From assembly GCA_963813315.1 (NCBI GenBank), contig CAWEYO010000002.1, positions 12,898-76,897 of the forward strand: a DNA stretch of 64,000 bases, given 5' to 3'. This DNA comes from CAWEYO01 sp963813315. GTDB taxonomy: Bacteria > Pseudomonadota > Alphaproteobacteria > Rhizobiales > Rhizobiaceae. A model generated the notes under the pieces. The model searched no databases and was not told the origin of the DNA. It was given only the letters and a program-made list of their open reading frames with translations. How positions within the stretch are numbered: position 1 is the stretch's first letter; each line of letters begins with the position of its first letter. Below, in pieces: positions 42,515 through 52,215 of this stretch. The position numbers and the translations under genes are program-made.

Positions 42515-43965
42515 TTCTTCCTTACAGGCGCAAGGATATCGAAGGGCAGATCATTCGTCTGTTGCGATGGTGTTCGAGCATAGGTCTCGGTAGCCGGCTG
42601 TTTCCGGGCACTTGAACTCGGTCCGCGCATAGGCCTTCGACTGCTTGGCGGGCCGCGACATTCATCGTCTTCAGCAACTGCCCGGTGGCTGCCAGCAGCC
42701 GATACTCGGCGAAGAGGGAGGCATAGGCGGCCGTATCCGCCAGGCGTTGGTGTTGAAGCGCGTGTTCTGGGCATCGAGCACGTCAAGCAAGCGAGCGCTG
42801 ACCGACCTTGAACTGCTCCCTGTAGGAGGCGACCAGGAGCTCGATCTGGCGGCCGGCTGCTCGCCTAAGCGTGGCGGCCAGTTCGGCCTGCCGGAAGCGC
42901 CGCTCCCATGAAATGCGGACCGCCTCTTCGATCTCGCGATAAACCTGATGCAGAACCAGCGCTGCTCGCTCGCGCGGCGGATCTGCTCCTGCTCGTTGGC
43001 CTTGTCTATGCCGCCGCGATAAAGATTCCAGCGGAGCACGACCCGGGCCTGCGAATTCGTCGGTCCGGCCCTCCACGCACATCGATGTCCTGGCCGGCAC
43101 GCGCGACCCCTTCGGCGACGATCTCGGGGCCGAATTTCGCGCGAGCGGCATCGACCTGGGCGGCAGCCGCGTCGATGTCGCTGCTTGCCATGTGGACGCG
43201 GGGATTGTTCCGTCTGGCCAGCCCGATCGCCTCATCAAGCGACCGCGGCAGCGCCTTCGCGACCGATCCCGGCTTCGACGTCCCGGTAAGCGGCATGCCG
43301 ACCGTCTTGAAGAACCGGATCCGCGCCGCCTCCAGTTCCTCGGACGCCTCCTCCAGACGCGCGTCGGCCGCGTAGAGCCTTTCCTCGGTCTGCTGCTGAT
43401 CGGCATCGGTGAGCGCGCCGCCCTCGATGCCCTCGCGGATATCGCCGAGGAAAGCCTGATGGAATCCGAGGTTTTTCTTCGCTTCCGAAACGATCAGCGC
43501 CTGCAGGATATACTCCAGATAGTCCTGCACCACGGTCAAGCCGATGAATTCGGAACGTTCAAGGACGCGAAACGACGCGCCATCGACCCGCGATGCCTGA
43601 CGGTTCACTTCCGCCCGCCGCCCCCCATGATCATAGAGTTTCTGGGTGACGACCACGCGAGCTTCGGTGGGATAAAGCGTATCGTCCTCAATGGACAGGG
43701 CACGCCGCCCCGGACTGTCGAGCTGCCCCACGCCGACCCCGGCTTCGACGTCAACGCTCGGCAGATAAAGACCCTTTGCCTGGCGAAGCTCGAATTCGAT
43801 CGCTTCACGGTTTTCAATGGCCTGGCCGATTTCCGGATTCGATTCGACCGCAACCGCGATCGCCTCCTTCAGCGTAAGCGCCTCGGCGCTACCGCAAAAC
43901 AGCACCGTTGCGGCCATGAGCGACGCGGCGTGCTTTCCTATCGTTGCAACTAGCGATTTCGTCAT
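42511..43965 (-). pseudogene. TolC-family outer-membrane channel protein, frameshifted in its second half
   Basis: The ATG at 43965 gives a signal peptide (MTKSLVATIGKHAASLMAATVLF...AEA), then LTLKEAIAVAVESNPEIGQA and the TolC repeats (YLPSVDVEAGVGV, ALTDADQQQTEERLYAADAR). The first frame is good to about 43075; the protein then continues in other frames as TNSQARVVLRWNLYRGGIDK, FRQAELAATLRRAAGRQIEL, LLDVLDAQNTRFNT and a tail near 42511. At least three shifts are needed. It is the first gene of the secretion operon. A palindrome lies in its upstream region. Confidence 0.8.
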
Positions 43966-44508
43966 ATGCAACCCCACCCGTGCTTCCCTGCGTCTACAGT
44001 TGATACGCCCCAAGGTAGCGAATATTCAAATCTGTGCAGATTCGAAAGTAAATAGCTGCCCATCATTCGCGAATTCGTTGCATTCCCGCAATTTGCTCGG
44101 AAATGTAGCAAAAATGCTACACGCCCTCCATTAATGCCTTTCGATGCTGGCGACGCAAGCCGCAATTGAGCGGAACTCTTAGGATAAGACGTTCACGGTC
44201 TGACGAACTCTGAGGCTGATATCTGGCTCGCTTTCGCGGCGCCGGTCCGGTCAAACACGCAGTCAAAGGTGCATCCCGATGAATGCCTGTCAGAATCCGA
44301 CCGGACCCGGCGATTGCCTTCAGGAACGGCCCGCAAAGCGGCAGGGCGAACATGCTGCTGGTCTGATGAAGAATTGATGTGCCCATTTGCCATTGCCGAG
44401 TGACCGCAAATGACGGATGGTTCATTCAAATGTCGTGCAATGAGGAAAGCTCAATTTCACACTGAGCGGTTAAGCAGCGACAATGTGAAGTGGAGTGGAG
44501 TCCCGCGC
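43966..44508. promoter_or_regulatory. Divergent region between the TolC-like gene and the cyclase, with an 18-base palindrome
   Basis: TGTAGCA at 44104-44110 is followed by AAAA and by its exact complement TGCTACA at 44115-44121, a good dimer-binding site about 140 bases before the TolC-like start. The flanks are AT-rich (AATATTCAAATCTGTGCAGA near 44022). I see no gene in the 543 bases. Confidence 0.55.
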
Positions 44509-45366
44509 ATGACAATCAAGACAGCAAGAACCTCCTCGGGTTGGATGAGCGCGGTCCGATGGACCGTGTTCGGAACCCTCGGTTGTGCCGCCATCTCGCT
44601 AGCATTCAACTACGCCCTGTTCCGAGGCTTTCCGAGCGACGTCTTTCGGCTGGTGATGATGAGTGCTGCTTTGCTGCCGGTGCTTGTCGCGGCACCGTTG
44701 TTTTTCTTCCTGGGCCTCAAGCTGCGCGAACGAGCCGCTTTCTCGCACAAGCTTAACGAAATGGCTTCGATTGACAGCCTTACATCATGCCTTAACCGGA
44801 CATCATTTTCCTCGCTGGCCGACGCGTTCCTCGCCAGCAATGGCGTTGCACCGGCGCCGCGTCACGGTGCGTTGCTGGTCGTCGACGCCGACCATCTGAA
44901 GGCAATCAATGACCGTTTCGGGCTTGACTGGGGTGACGAGGCGTTACGCGTCATTGGCGGCGTCATAAGGGCTTCGGTGCGAAGCGGGGATCTTGTCGGC
45001 AGGCTCGGCGGCGAGGAATTTGGGGTCTTCCTGCCGGGCGCGAGTGACGAAAGCGCCCACGATGTCGCGGAGCGCATTCGACTGGCGGTCTCGCAGGCCA
45101 TGTTTGAACCCGGCGGAACGAAATTTACGCTCACTGTCAGCGTTGGCGGCGCTGTTTTCGAAGATCAGATCGAATTCAACGAACTGTTCCGCGCTGCCGA
45201 CCTAAGGCTGCGGGAAGCCAAGACCGGCGGGCGGAACAGGATAGAAATCACCCATATTCCGGCTGGTCGGACGGATCCTCAAAACCAGGTCTTTGCATTA
45301 GCACGGCTGCCTCGAATTCATGGCCGGACATCGCGGCCGGCCTACCCTCCCCCTTGTGGCCCTTGA
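44509..45366 (+). CDS. Membrane-anchored diguanylate cyclase (GGDEF domain)
   Basis: The protein has 285 residues from ATG 44509, which follows GTGGAG; earlier in-frame starts exist from 44410. Two membrane helices (about residues 15-37 and 45-68) precede a GGDEF domain: DSLTSCLNRTSF, VVDADHLKAINDRFG and the active site GGEEF at 167-171. RSGD at 158-161 is a fitting inhibitory I-site (RxxD five residues before). It should make c-di-GMP from GTP. The last residues (RPAYPPPCGP) are translated repeat sequence, so the native C-terminus was probably shorter. Confidence 0.9.
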   Translation: MTIKTARTSSGWMSAVRWTVFGTLGCAAISLAFNYALFRGFPSDVFRLVMMSAALLPVLVAAPLFFFLGLKLRERAAFSHKLNEMASIDSLTSCLNRTSFSSLADAFLASNGVAPAPRHGALLVVDADHLKAINDRFGLDWGDEALRVIGGVIRASVRSGDLVGRLGGEEFGVFLPGASDESAHDVAERIRLAVSQAMFEPGGTKFTLTVSVGGAVFEDQIEFNELFRAADLRLREAKTGGRNRIEITHIPAGRTDPQNQVFALARLPRIHGRTSRPAYPPPCGP

Positions 45367-45399
45367 GGGGGAGATGTCGGGCAGGACAGAGGGGGGCGC
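45344..45399. repeat. Family C repeat, copy 1
   Basis: CTCCCCCT and AGGGGGAG flank TGTGGCCCTTG, forming a hairpin, followed by GATGTCGGGCAGGACAGAGG. The cyclase gene ends inside it, at TGA 45364-45366. The hairpin may terminate the cyclase transcript. Confidence 0.65.
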
Positions 45400-45504
45400 G
45401 AAGGGATTCAGCATTCGCCGTTCTTCCGGCCATTCTCTGGGAGCGACAATCTTGAACGCCGTGCTCATTGCATGAAGAAATATGCTGCGGGGCATGCCCT
45501 ACGT

Positions 45505-45551
45505 TGCCCCCTCTGTCTCCTACCGGACATCTCCTTCGCAAGGGGGAAGAT
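45505..45551. repeat. Family C repeat, copy 2 (inverted)
   Basis: GCCCCCTCTGTCTCCTACCG followed by GACATCTCCTTCGCAAGGGG is the complement of copy 1 with changes. With copy 1 it forms an inverted pair about 105 bases apart. The stretch 45367-45797 holds no recognisable gene besides these repeats. Confidence 0.6.
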
Positions 45552-45797
45552 CAGGCGGTCGCATGGGTTTCGCCAATCGCCACAGTTGCAGGAGTGTTGG
45601 AGACGACGAAGCGAACAATCTGAGGGCCCTTGCGGGGAGGGTGAGCAGCGGCGAGACCACGGCCAATCTCATTTCGCAAGGCCCTGACGAATTTTCCGCT
45701 CTGGCTCTAACAGAGCATGACCCCGAAATGTGCGTATCCGCGCTCTAACTCTCTGATTTTCGTCCGAGGAAGTCATCGCGCGCTGGGGCTAGTGGCG

Positions 45798-46253
45798 CTA
45801 TTTTGCGTCCGGGGGAATGACGCCTTTGCGCAAGGCAAAGCAGCCATAGAACCGACGCTCTCCGGTCTGGATCACGCAGTAGGCCCTTTTCGCTCGCTCG
45901 TAAAAGGCATAGCGCTCGACGGAGACCATCGGCCAGGACCTGCCTTCTGCGTCGTCAATGACCTCCTGGACCTCTTGCTGCACAGGTGGAACCTCTTGCG
46001 GCTTGCCGACGATCTCCATACGCCCGGCTGCGTCCTCGGCAAATGTGTCCAGCGGGTAGAGGGAAAGGATCGCGGCAGCCGCTTCCGCGGCGGTGACATT
46101 GTCGATCCGAAGGAGCCTGCCCAGGCGCGTCTGCCGCGCGATCGAATCGGAAGGGAAATTGGTGTCGGCGACGATCAGGTCGTCGCCATGCCCCATGGCT
46201 CTCAAGGCGTGCAGCACCTCGGCGTTCAGAAGCGGGCTGATCCCTTTCAACAT
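45798..46253 (-). CDS. fucU: RbsD/FucU-family sugar mutarotase
   Basis: The protein has 151 residues, starting at ATG 46253 behind GGAGGTAGGAAAGAC. The family start is LKGISPLLNAEVLHALRAMG with the catalytic His in MGHGDDLIVADTNFPSDS; the C-terminal YAFYERAKRAYCVIQTGERR is typical of FucU. It interconverts sugar anomers (fucose or ribose-like). No sugar transporter or catabolic genes lie nearby, so the substrate is open; the symbol is by family. Confidence 0.85.
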   Translation of the reverse strand: MLKGISPLLNAEVLHALRAMGHGDDLIVADTNFPSDSIARQTRLGRLLRIDNVTAAEAAAAILSLYPLDTFAEDAAGRMEIVGKPQEVPPVQQEVQEVIDDAEGRSWPMVSVERYAFYERAKRAYCVIQTGERRFYGCFALRKGVIPPDAK

Positions 46254-46373
46254 GTCTTTCCTACCTCCCAATACTAAATGCCCGCGCGGCAGGCCTCAAT
46301 TCCGTGCCCGCGGGAGTGAAGAATTCTACGCACAAAAACAAGGCTGGCGCCGGGATCTTTCTCTTGCCCGACG

Positions 46374-46399
46374 AAAAAAGGCGGGGAATCCCCCGCCTT
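46374..46399 (-). terminator. Rho-independent terminator
   Basis: On the minus strand AAGGCGGGG pairs exactly with CCCCGCCTT (46378-46386 with 46391-46399) around a four-base loop, followed by a run of T. It lies about 165 bases downstream of cspA and fits termination of that transcript. Confidence 0.75.
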
Positions 46400-46565
46400 C
46401 CACTGCTTGGTAGCCTGACTGAACATGTTCACCCCCGAAGCCTGCAGCTATCTGCTGCTTCGACGCCCGGGGTCATCGTCATGCATTCGCGCGCTCTTTG
46501 GCGCGGCCGCCAGTACATCCGTGACTTGCCGCGCGCTTCCGGGCTGACCGGGGCGCGCGAAGAAA

Positions 46566-46778
46566 TCAGGCTGCCTTGCTAAGAGACCCAGCGGACGACT
46601 TGCCAGTGCGGCGGTCCTTCTCGATCTCGAAATTGACCTGCTGGCCCTCAACGAGGGTCGTCATTCCGGCGCGTTCGACCGCGGAGATATGGACGAAAAC
46701 ATCTGTTCCGCCGTCGACTGGCTGGATGAAACCGAAGCCCTTGGTGCTGTTGAACCACTTAACGGTGCCAGTTGCCAT
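46566..46778 (-). CDS. cspA: Cold-shock protein
   Basis: The protein has 70 residues. RNP1 is KGFGFIQP and RNP2 is VFVHISAV, in the order MATGTVKWFNSTKGFGFI, so it is a single cold-shock (OB-fold) domain that binds single-stranded RNA and DNA. The C-terminal TGKSSAGSLSKAA is typical of alphaproteobacterial paralogues. The gene stands alone; the next gene upstream starts 437 bases away, which leaves room for a long regulated 5' leader as in other csp genes. Confidence 0.95.
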   Translation of the reverse strand: MATGTVKWFNSTKGFGFIQPVDGGTDVFVHISAVERAGMTTLVEGQQVNFEIEKDRRTGKSSAGSLSKAA

Positions 46779-47215
46779 ATGCGTATTCCTTCTGTTTGCA
46801 ACGTGGATGCATCCCGGCGGACGCCGGGGCGACTTGTATCGAGATTTTGGAGATAGACGTCAGCAAACGCGGAAAACTCGCGAGGCCTAGAGATCGATCG
46901 GCCGAAAATCAACTTTGCTCACATAGGCCAGATGGACGGCGATAACAAGGGACTTCGGAAAATTATATTCCGCGCCGCATCGAAGCAGCCGCGGGTCGCG
47001 GACTGAAAAGGTACGACAAAGCCCGCTGGCCGTGGGGCGACGAGGCGAACTGGCCTGTTGATGACCGCGAAGAGACGGTAATTCAGCGACGGGGCTGCCG
47101 TCGATTGAAGCCATCTGCCCCCTGCAAATGGCCTGCCCACGAAGCCCATTGCATTTTGAGGTGATAAGTGATAAATTTCGAAAATCGTCATTCGTCATGG
47201 AATTGAGCCGATAGC
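46779..47215. promoter_or_regulatory. cspA leader and divergent promoter region
   Basis: This stretch of 437 bases lies between cspA and a TetR-type gene on opposite strands. The AT-rich TGATAAGTGATAAATTTCG near 47165 is a possible promoter or operator for the TetR gene. No gene is recognised. Confidence 0.4.
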
Positions 47216-47812
47216 ATGAACATCAGAGCACGCGCCACGTCGGACGAGACACGCTTTCGCATCATGGAAGTGGCCGAAGAGCATTTCCGCCGGGTAGGCT
47301 ACGCGAAGACAGCGGTGGCCGACATCGCGGCAGCACTTGGCATGTCGCCGGCCAATGTCTACCGCTTTTTCCCCTCCAAGAGCGCGATCAAGGACGCGAT
47401 CTGTTACAAGCTGCTCCAGCAGGAACACACGATGATCGAAGAGATCATCGCCTCGCCGGAGCCGGCAGCCGCTCGCCTCGAGCGCATAATCCTTGGCGTC
47501 AACAGCTACAACAGATCCCAATTCGTGAAGGAGAAGCGCCTCCACGACATGGTCGAAGTGGCGATGGCCGAGAACTGGGATGCAGTGCAAGCCCATTGCG
47601 ACAAGCTCAAGGGCTACTACGCGGCGGTGATCGCCGAAGGCATTGCCAGCGGTGAGTTTGCCCGGCTCGATCCCGTCACCACCGGCGAGACGGTTTTCCT
47701 GCTTTGCGCGGGTCTTTGCCACCCGACCCTGATCGCCCAGAACAACGACGAGAATGCCGAAGCAGACGCCCGCCATGCGGTGGCTCTGATCCTTCGCGCC
47801 CTTCGTCCCTGA
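47216..47812 (+). CDS. TetR-family transcriptional regulator of an RND efflux operon
   Basis: The protein has 198 residues. The N-terminal helix-turn-helix reads RRVGYAKTAVADIAAALGMS followed by ANVYRFFPSKSAIKDAI, the usual TetR DNA-binding domain; the ligand-binding part is helical with MVEVAMAENWDAVQAH. It lies 24 bases upstream of an RND membrane fusion gene on the same strand, so it probably represses this operon and is relieved by a substrate of the pump. Confidence 0.9.
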   Translation: MNIRARATSDETRFRIMEVAEEHFRRVGYAKTAVADIAAALGMSPANVYRFFPSKSAIKDAICYKLLQQEHTMIEEIIASPEPAAARLERIILGVNSYNRSQFVKEKRLHDMVEVAMAENWDAVQAHCDKLKGYYAAVIAEGIASGEFARLDPVTTGETVFLLCAGLCHPTLIAQNNDENAEADARHAVALILRALRP

Positions 47813-47836
47813 TCTCTATTTTTTGAGGATACGGTC

Positions 47837-48919
47837 ATGCGTTTGGCCCGTTTCATTTTTCCGTTCGCCACACTGGCATTGGCGGCCTGCACCGAAAGCA
47901 AGTCGGACGTGAAGGACGTATCTCCGGCGCGCCCGGTCCTCGCACAGCAGGTTCGCTATGAGCCGGCGGTCGAGGAGCGCCGTTTCGTCGCCACCGTGCG
48001 CCCGCGCATCGAAAGCGACCTCGGCTTCCGGGTCGCCGGCAAGGTGGCGCGCCGCCTGGTCGAGGTCGGCGAAACGGTGAAGGCGGGCCAGGTGCTGGCC
48101 ACGCTCGATGAAGTCGATCTCGGGCTGCAACTCGATCAGGCGCAGGCGGAGCTTCGAGCCGCCGAAGGCAGCCAGGCGCAGGCACAAGCCGACCTGAAAC
48201 GCGGCGAGACGCTGCGCAAAAAGGGCTGGTCGACCGATGCCGATCTGGAAAAGCAGCGCGCGACGGCCGACGAGGCCGACAGCCGCGTGCTTCGCGCCGA
48301 GCGCGCCGTGTCGCTGGCCGGAAATTCGCTCGCCTATGCGAGCTTGCGCGCCGATGCTGACGGCGTCGTCACGGCAGCTGCCGTGGAGCCGGGGCAGGTC
48401 GTCGCGGCAGGCCAGATGGCGATACGCGTGGCGCGGCTGGAGGAGAAGGAGGCGGTCGTCGCCGTTCCCGAAGCTCTGGTCGACCGTCTCAGCAAGGGCA
48501 CGGCCACGATAAGTCTGTGGTCGCAACCGGACCGAATTTACGCCGCCCGGTTGCGCGAGCTTTCGCCGGGCGCCGACGCTGCCACCCGCACCTATCAGGC
48601 CCGCTTCACCATTCTTCAGGCCGGCGAGGAAGTACATTTCGGCATGACGGCTACGGTCACCCTCAGTGATGCGGCCTCGGGGCAGGTCGCTCGCCTGCCG
48701 CTCTCGGCCGTCATCGACGAGGGCAAGGGACCGGCGCTCTTCGTTGTCGACCGGAAGTCCGGTTCGCTTGCGCACAAGCCTGTCGAGGTCGTGGGCTATG
48801 AGGCACGCGATGTCCTGGTCAAAAGCGGCGTCGCAGACGGTGAATGGGTCGTCGCCCTGGGCACTCAGAAACTCGACACGGCTCAGAAAGTGCGAGTGGT
48901 CGAAAGTCTGCAGTTCTGA
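47837..48919 (+). CDS. RND efflux membrane fusion lipoprotein
   Basis: The protein has 360 residues. A lipoprotein signal ends at ALAAC (Cys18). The HlyD/AcrA-type core follows: VRPRIESDLGFRVAGKVARR, VEVGETVKAGQVLATLDEVD (lipoyl-like half), a coiled-coil hairpin rich in Ala and Gln (about 95-150), and LRADADGVVTAAAVEPGQVV. It bridges the inner-membrane pump to an outer-membrane channel; no TolC-like gene follows it here. It is second in the operon after the TetR gene. Confidence 0.92.
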   Translation: MRLARFIFPFATLALAACTESKSDVKDVSPARPVLAQQVRYEPAVEERRFVATVRPRIESDLGFRVAGKVARRLVEVGETVKAGQVLATLDEVDLGLQLDQAQAELRAAEGSQAQAQADLKRGETLRKKGWSTDADLEKQRATADEADSRVLRAERAVSLAGNSLAYASLRADADGVVTAAAVEPGQVVAAGQMAIRVARLEEKEAVVAVPEALVDRLSKGTATISLWSQPDRIYAARLRELSPGADAATRTYQARFTILQAGEEVHFGMTATVTLSDAASGQVARLPLSAVIDEGKGPALFVVDRKSGSLAHKPVEVVGYEARDVLVKSGVADGEWVVALGTQKLDTAQKVRVVESLQF

Positions 48920-49077
48920 CGTTGCGACGGAGGTGGCGAATCCGAAATTCGTATTGCCTTGGAGCGAGGCTGGATAGGAACTTCAAACCCACCACACGAG
49001 CAGGCCATTTCTCATTCTCACGACGAACAACCCGCGCGGAACAGGCGTTCGCCGCGCAATCTGTAGAGGACGCGACG

Positions 49078-52000
49078 ATGGGCAATTTCAATCTCTCCGC
49101 CTGGGCAGTCCGACACCCGCCGCTCGTGCTGTTCCTGGTCCTGCTGCTGATGGTCGCAGGCACCCTCTCCTACCTGAGGCTCGGACGCGCCGAAGACCCA
49201 AACTTCACCATCAAGGTTGCGGTCGTTACCACGATCTGGCCGGGAGCAACCGCGCAGGAAATGCAGGATCAGGTTGCCGACCCGATCGAGAAGAAGCTGC
49301 AGGAGCTTCCCTTTTTCAACAAAGTCACGACCTACACCAAACCGTCCTTCACGGCGATGCAGGTCGAGTTCAAGGATTTAACGCCCCCTGCCGAAGTGCC
49401 GCAGCTCTTCTACCAGTTGCGCAAGAAGCTCGACGACATCCGCGCCGACTTGCCGACGGGCCTGATCGGCCCTGCCGTCAACGACGAATACGGCGACGTC
49501 GATTCCATCCTCTACATGCTGACGGCCGACGGCGCCGACTACGCGCAAATGAAGCGTGTGGCGGAGACGATGCGCCAGAAGCTGCTCAAGGTGGACAACG
49601 TGGCCAAGGTCAACCTTTATGGCGTTCAGGACGAAAAGATCTTCGTCGAATTCAGCCACGCCAAGCTCGCAACTCTTGGAATTTCCCCCCAGGCGATTTT
49701 TGAATCGCTCGCGAAGCAGAATGCCGTGACCCCGGCCGGAACCGTCGAAACGGGCGCACAGCGCGTGGCGCTGCGCGTCACCGGGGCAGTCGGCGGCGCC
49801 AAGGCGGTGGCCGACACACCTGTCGAATCCGGCGGATCGAGCTTTCGCCTCGGCGATATCGCGACTGTTACGCGTGGGTTCGAGGATCCGCCGAGCTATC
49901 TCGTGCGCCAACGCGGCAAGCCGGCGCTCGGCATCGGTATCGTGATGGCAAAGGGTGCCAACATCCTCGAACTTGGCGAGGATATCGACGCGGCGGTGAT
50001 GCAAATCGAATCGACGCTGCCGCAAGGCTTCGATCTCGAAAAGATCGCCGACCAGCCGCACGTCGTCGATCATGCCGTCCACGAATTCACCAAATCCTTT
50101 GCCGAAGCACTGGGCATCGTGCTGCTCGTCAGTTTCCTCTCGCTGGGCTGGCGCACCGGGATCGTGGTGGCCCTTTCGGTTCCCCTCGTGCTCGCCATCA
50201 CCTTCATCGTGATGAGCGCTATCGGTCTCGACCTGCAGAGGATCACGCTTGGTGCGCTTATCATCGCGCTCGGGCTTCTCGTTGACGACGCCATCATCGC
50301 CGTCGAGATGATGGTTGTGAAGATGGAACAGGGCTGGGATCGCGAGCGTGCCGCCTCCTTCGCCTGGACCTCGACCGCCTTCCCGATGCTGACCGGAACG
50401 CTGGTCACGGCGGCCGGCTTCCTGCCGGTCGGCTTCGCCAATTCGGCGGTGGGAGAATATGCCGGCGGCATTTTCTGGGTCGTCGCAATCGCGCTGGTGG
50501 CGAGCTGGGTCGTGGCGGTGCTGTTCACACCCTACCTCGGCGTGAAACTCTTGCCCGACTTCACCAGGATCGCGGCGACGCATCGCGATCCGCACGAAAT
50601 CTACGAGACACGCTTCTACAATGCGCTGCGTGGTGTGATCGACTGGTGCGTACGCCATCGCGTCATCGTTGTCCTGGCGACGATCGCCGTATTTGCAGGC
50701 GCCGTTGTCGGCTTCGGCCGCGTGCAGCAGCAATTCTTTCCGCTTTCGGAACGGCCGGAACTGTTTTTCCAGATGCGCCTGCCGGAGGGCACTTCGATCG
50801 GCGTGACGGCGGAGACCGCGCGCAAGGCCGAAAAGATGGTCGAGGGCGACAAGGACGTCACCACCTATACGACCTATATCGGCCAAGGCTCGCCGCGCTT
50901 CTGGCTCGGCCTCAACCCGCAACTGCCAAACGAAGCTTTCGCCGAGATCGTGATCGTCTCGCAGGACGTGGAAGCGCGTGAGCGGATCAAGGCGCGGCTC
51001 GAAAAAGCACTTGCCGGCGGCGCCTTGCCGGATGCGCGCGTGCGCGTCGACCGCTTCAATTTCGGTCCGCCGGTCGGCTTCCCGGTGCAGTTCCGTGTTG
51101 TCGGCCCCGACGCGATGGAGGTGCGCCGCATCGCCTACGACGTGAGAGAGATCATGCGCGCGAACAAGAACGCAATCGACCCGCATCTCGACTGGAATGA
51201 GCGCATGCCGGCCGTACGGCTCGATATAGACCAGGACCGCGCACGCGCGCTCGGCCTCACGCCGCAGGACATCGCTCAGACCCTGCAAACGCTCATCTCG
51301 GGCTACGGGATCACGACTGTCCGGGACGGCACCGAGAAGGCCGAAGTCGTGGCGCGTGCCGTAGCTTCGGAGCGCCTCGATCTTGGCGGGATCGGCGACC
51401 TCACCATCCTGTCGCGCAACGGCAGTGCCGTGCCGCTGTCCCAGGTCGCTCGCATTGTGCCGGATTCGGAAGAAGCGATCCTGTGGCGGCGCAATCGGGA
51501 TATGTCCATTACCGTCCGCGCCGATGTCGTCGACGGAGTTCAGCCGCCCGACGTTACAAACCAGATATGGCCGCAACTGGCCGATCTCAGGGACAAGCTC
51601 GAGCCCGGCTATCGTCTGGAGATCGGCGGCGCGATCGAGGAATTGGAGAAGGGCAACAGTTCGATCTTCGCGGTTTTCCCGCTGATGCTGATTGCGATGC
51701 TGACGATCCTGATGGTTCAGCTGCAAAGCTTTTCGCGACTGGTGCTGGTGCTGCTTACCGCGCCGCTCGGGCTGATAGGCGCGTCCCTCGCCCTGAATCT
51801 TTCCAACAAACCCTTCGGCTTCGTGGCGTTGCTTGGCCTGATCGCCCTTGCGGGCATGATCATGCGCAACGCAGTGATCCTGGTGGATCAGATCGAATCC
51901 GATGTTCGCAACGAGGGCCGCAAGCTGCATGAAGCCATTGTCGAAGCCACGGTCCGCCGCGCGCGGCCCGTCATATTGACCGGCCTCGCGGCGATCCTGG

Positions 52001-52215
52001 CGATGATTCCGCTTACACGGAGCGCTTTTTGGGGTCCGATGGCCTATACGATCATGGGCGGTCTGTTCGTAGCGACCTTCCTGACGCTCCTGTCCTTGCC
52101 AGCGCTCTATGCCTTGTGGTTCCGCAGCCGCATGAAGACGGAGATGCCTGTCGAGACGCGTGTTGGGGATCAAGCCGAGGAAGAACCCCAGCCCCTGCCG
52201 CTCGCGGCGGAGTGA
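49078..52215 (+). CDS. RND family efflux transporter permease
   Basis: The protein has 1045 residues, from ATG 49078 behind AGAGGA. It has the two-fold RND plan with 12 membrane segments, large periplasmic loops, and the proton-relay pair in LGLLVDDAIIAVEMM (helix 4). The periplasmic motif GATAQEMQDQVADPIEKKLQ is typical. Substrates of this subgroup are unclear; drugs or heavy metals are possible. It is preceded by its fusion protein with a 158-base gap. Confidence 0.95.
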   Translation: MGNFNLSAWAVRHPPLVLFLVLLLMVAGTLSYLRLGRAEDPNFTIKVAVVTTIWPGATAQEMQDQVADPIEKKLQELPFFNKVTTYTKPSFTAMQVEFKDLTPPAEVPQLFYQLRKKLDDIRADLPTGLIGPAVNDEYGDVDSILYMLTADGADYAQMKRVAETMRQKLLKVDNVAKVNLYGVQDEKIFVEFSHAKLATLGISPQAIFESLAKQNAVTPAGTVETGAQRVALRVTGAVGGAKAVADTPVESGGSSFRLGDIATVTRGFEDPPSYLVRQRGKPALGIGIVMAKGANILELGEDIDAAVMQIESTLPQGFDLEKIADQPHVVDHAVHEFTKSFAEALGIVLLVSFLSLGWRTGIVVALSVPLVLAITFIVMSAIGLDLQRITLGALIIALGLLVDDAIIAVEMMVVKMEQGWDRERAASFAWTSTAFPMLTGTLVTAAGFLPVGFANSAVGEYAGGIFWVVAIALVASWVVAVLFTPYLGVKLLPDFTRIAATHRDPHEIYETRFYNALRGVIDWCVRHRVIVVLATIAVFAGAVVGFGRVQQQFFPLSERPELFFQMRLPEGTSIGVTAETARKAEKMVEGDKDVTTYTTYIGQGSPRFWLGLNPQLPNEAFAEIVIVSQDVEARERIKARLEKALAGGALPDARVRVDRFNFGPPVGFPVQFRVVGPDAMEVRRIAYDVREIMRANKNAIDPHLDWNERMPAVRLDIDQDRARALGLTPQDIAQTLQTLISGYGITTVRDGTEKAEVVARAVASERLDLGGIGDLTILSRNGSAVPLSQVARIVPDSEEAILWRRNRDMSITVRADVVDGVQPPDVTNQIWPQLADLRDKLEPGYRLEIGGAIEELEKGNSSIFAVFPLMLIAMLTILMVQLQSFSRLVLVLLTAPLGLIGASLALNLSNKPFGFVALLGLIALAGMIMRNAVILVDQIESDVRNEGRKLHEAIVEATVRRARPVILTGLAAILAMIPLTRSAFWGPMAYTIMGGLFVATFLTLLSLPALYALWFRSRMKTEMPVETRVGDQAEEEPQPLPLAAE

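Noticed and set aside
46887..47198. Minus-strand frame upstream of cspA
   Set aside because: No family, no ribosome site, and it lies in the probable long leader or promoter region of cspA.
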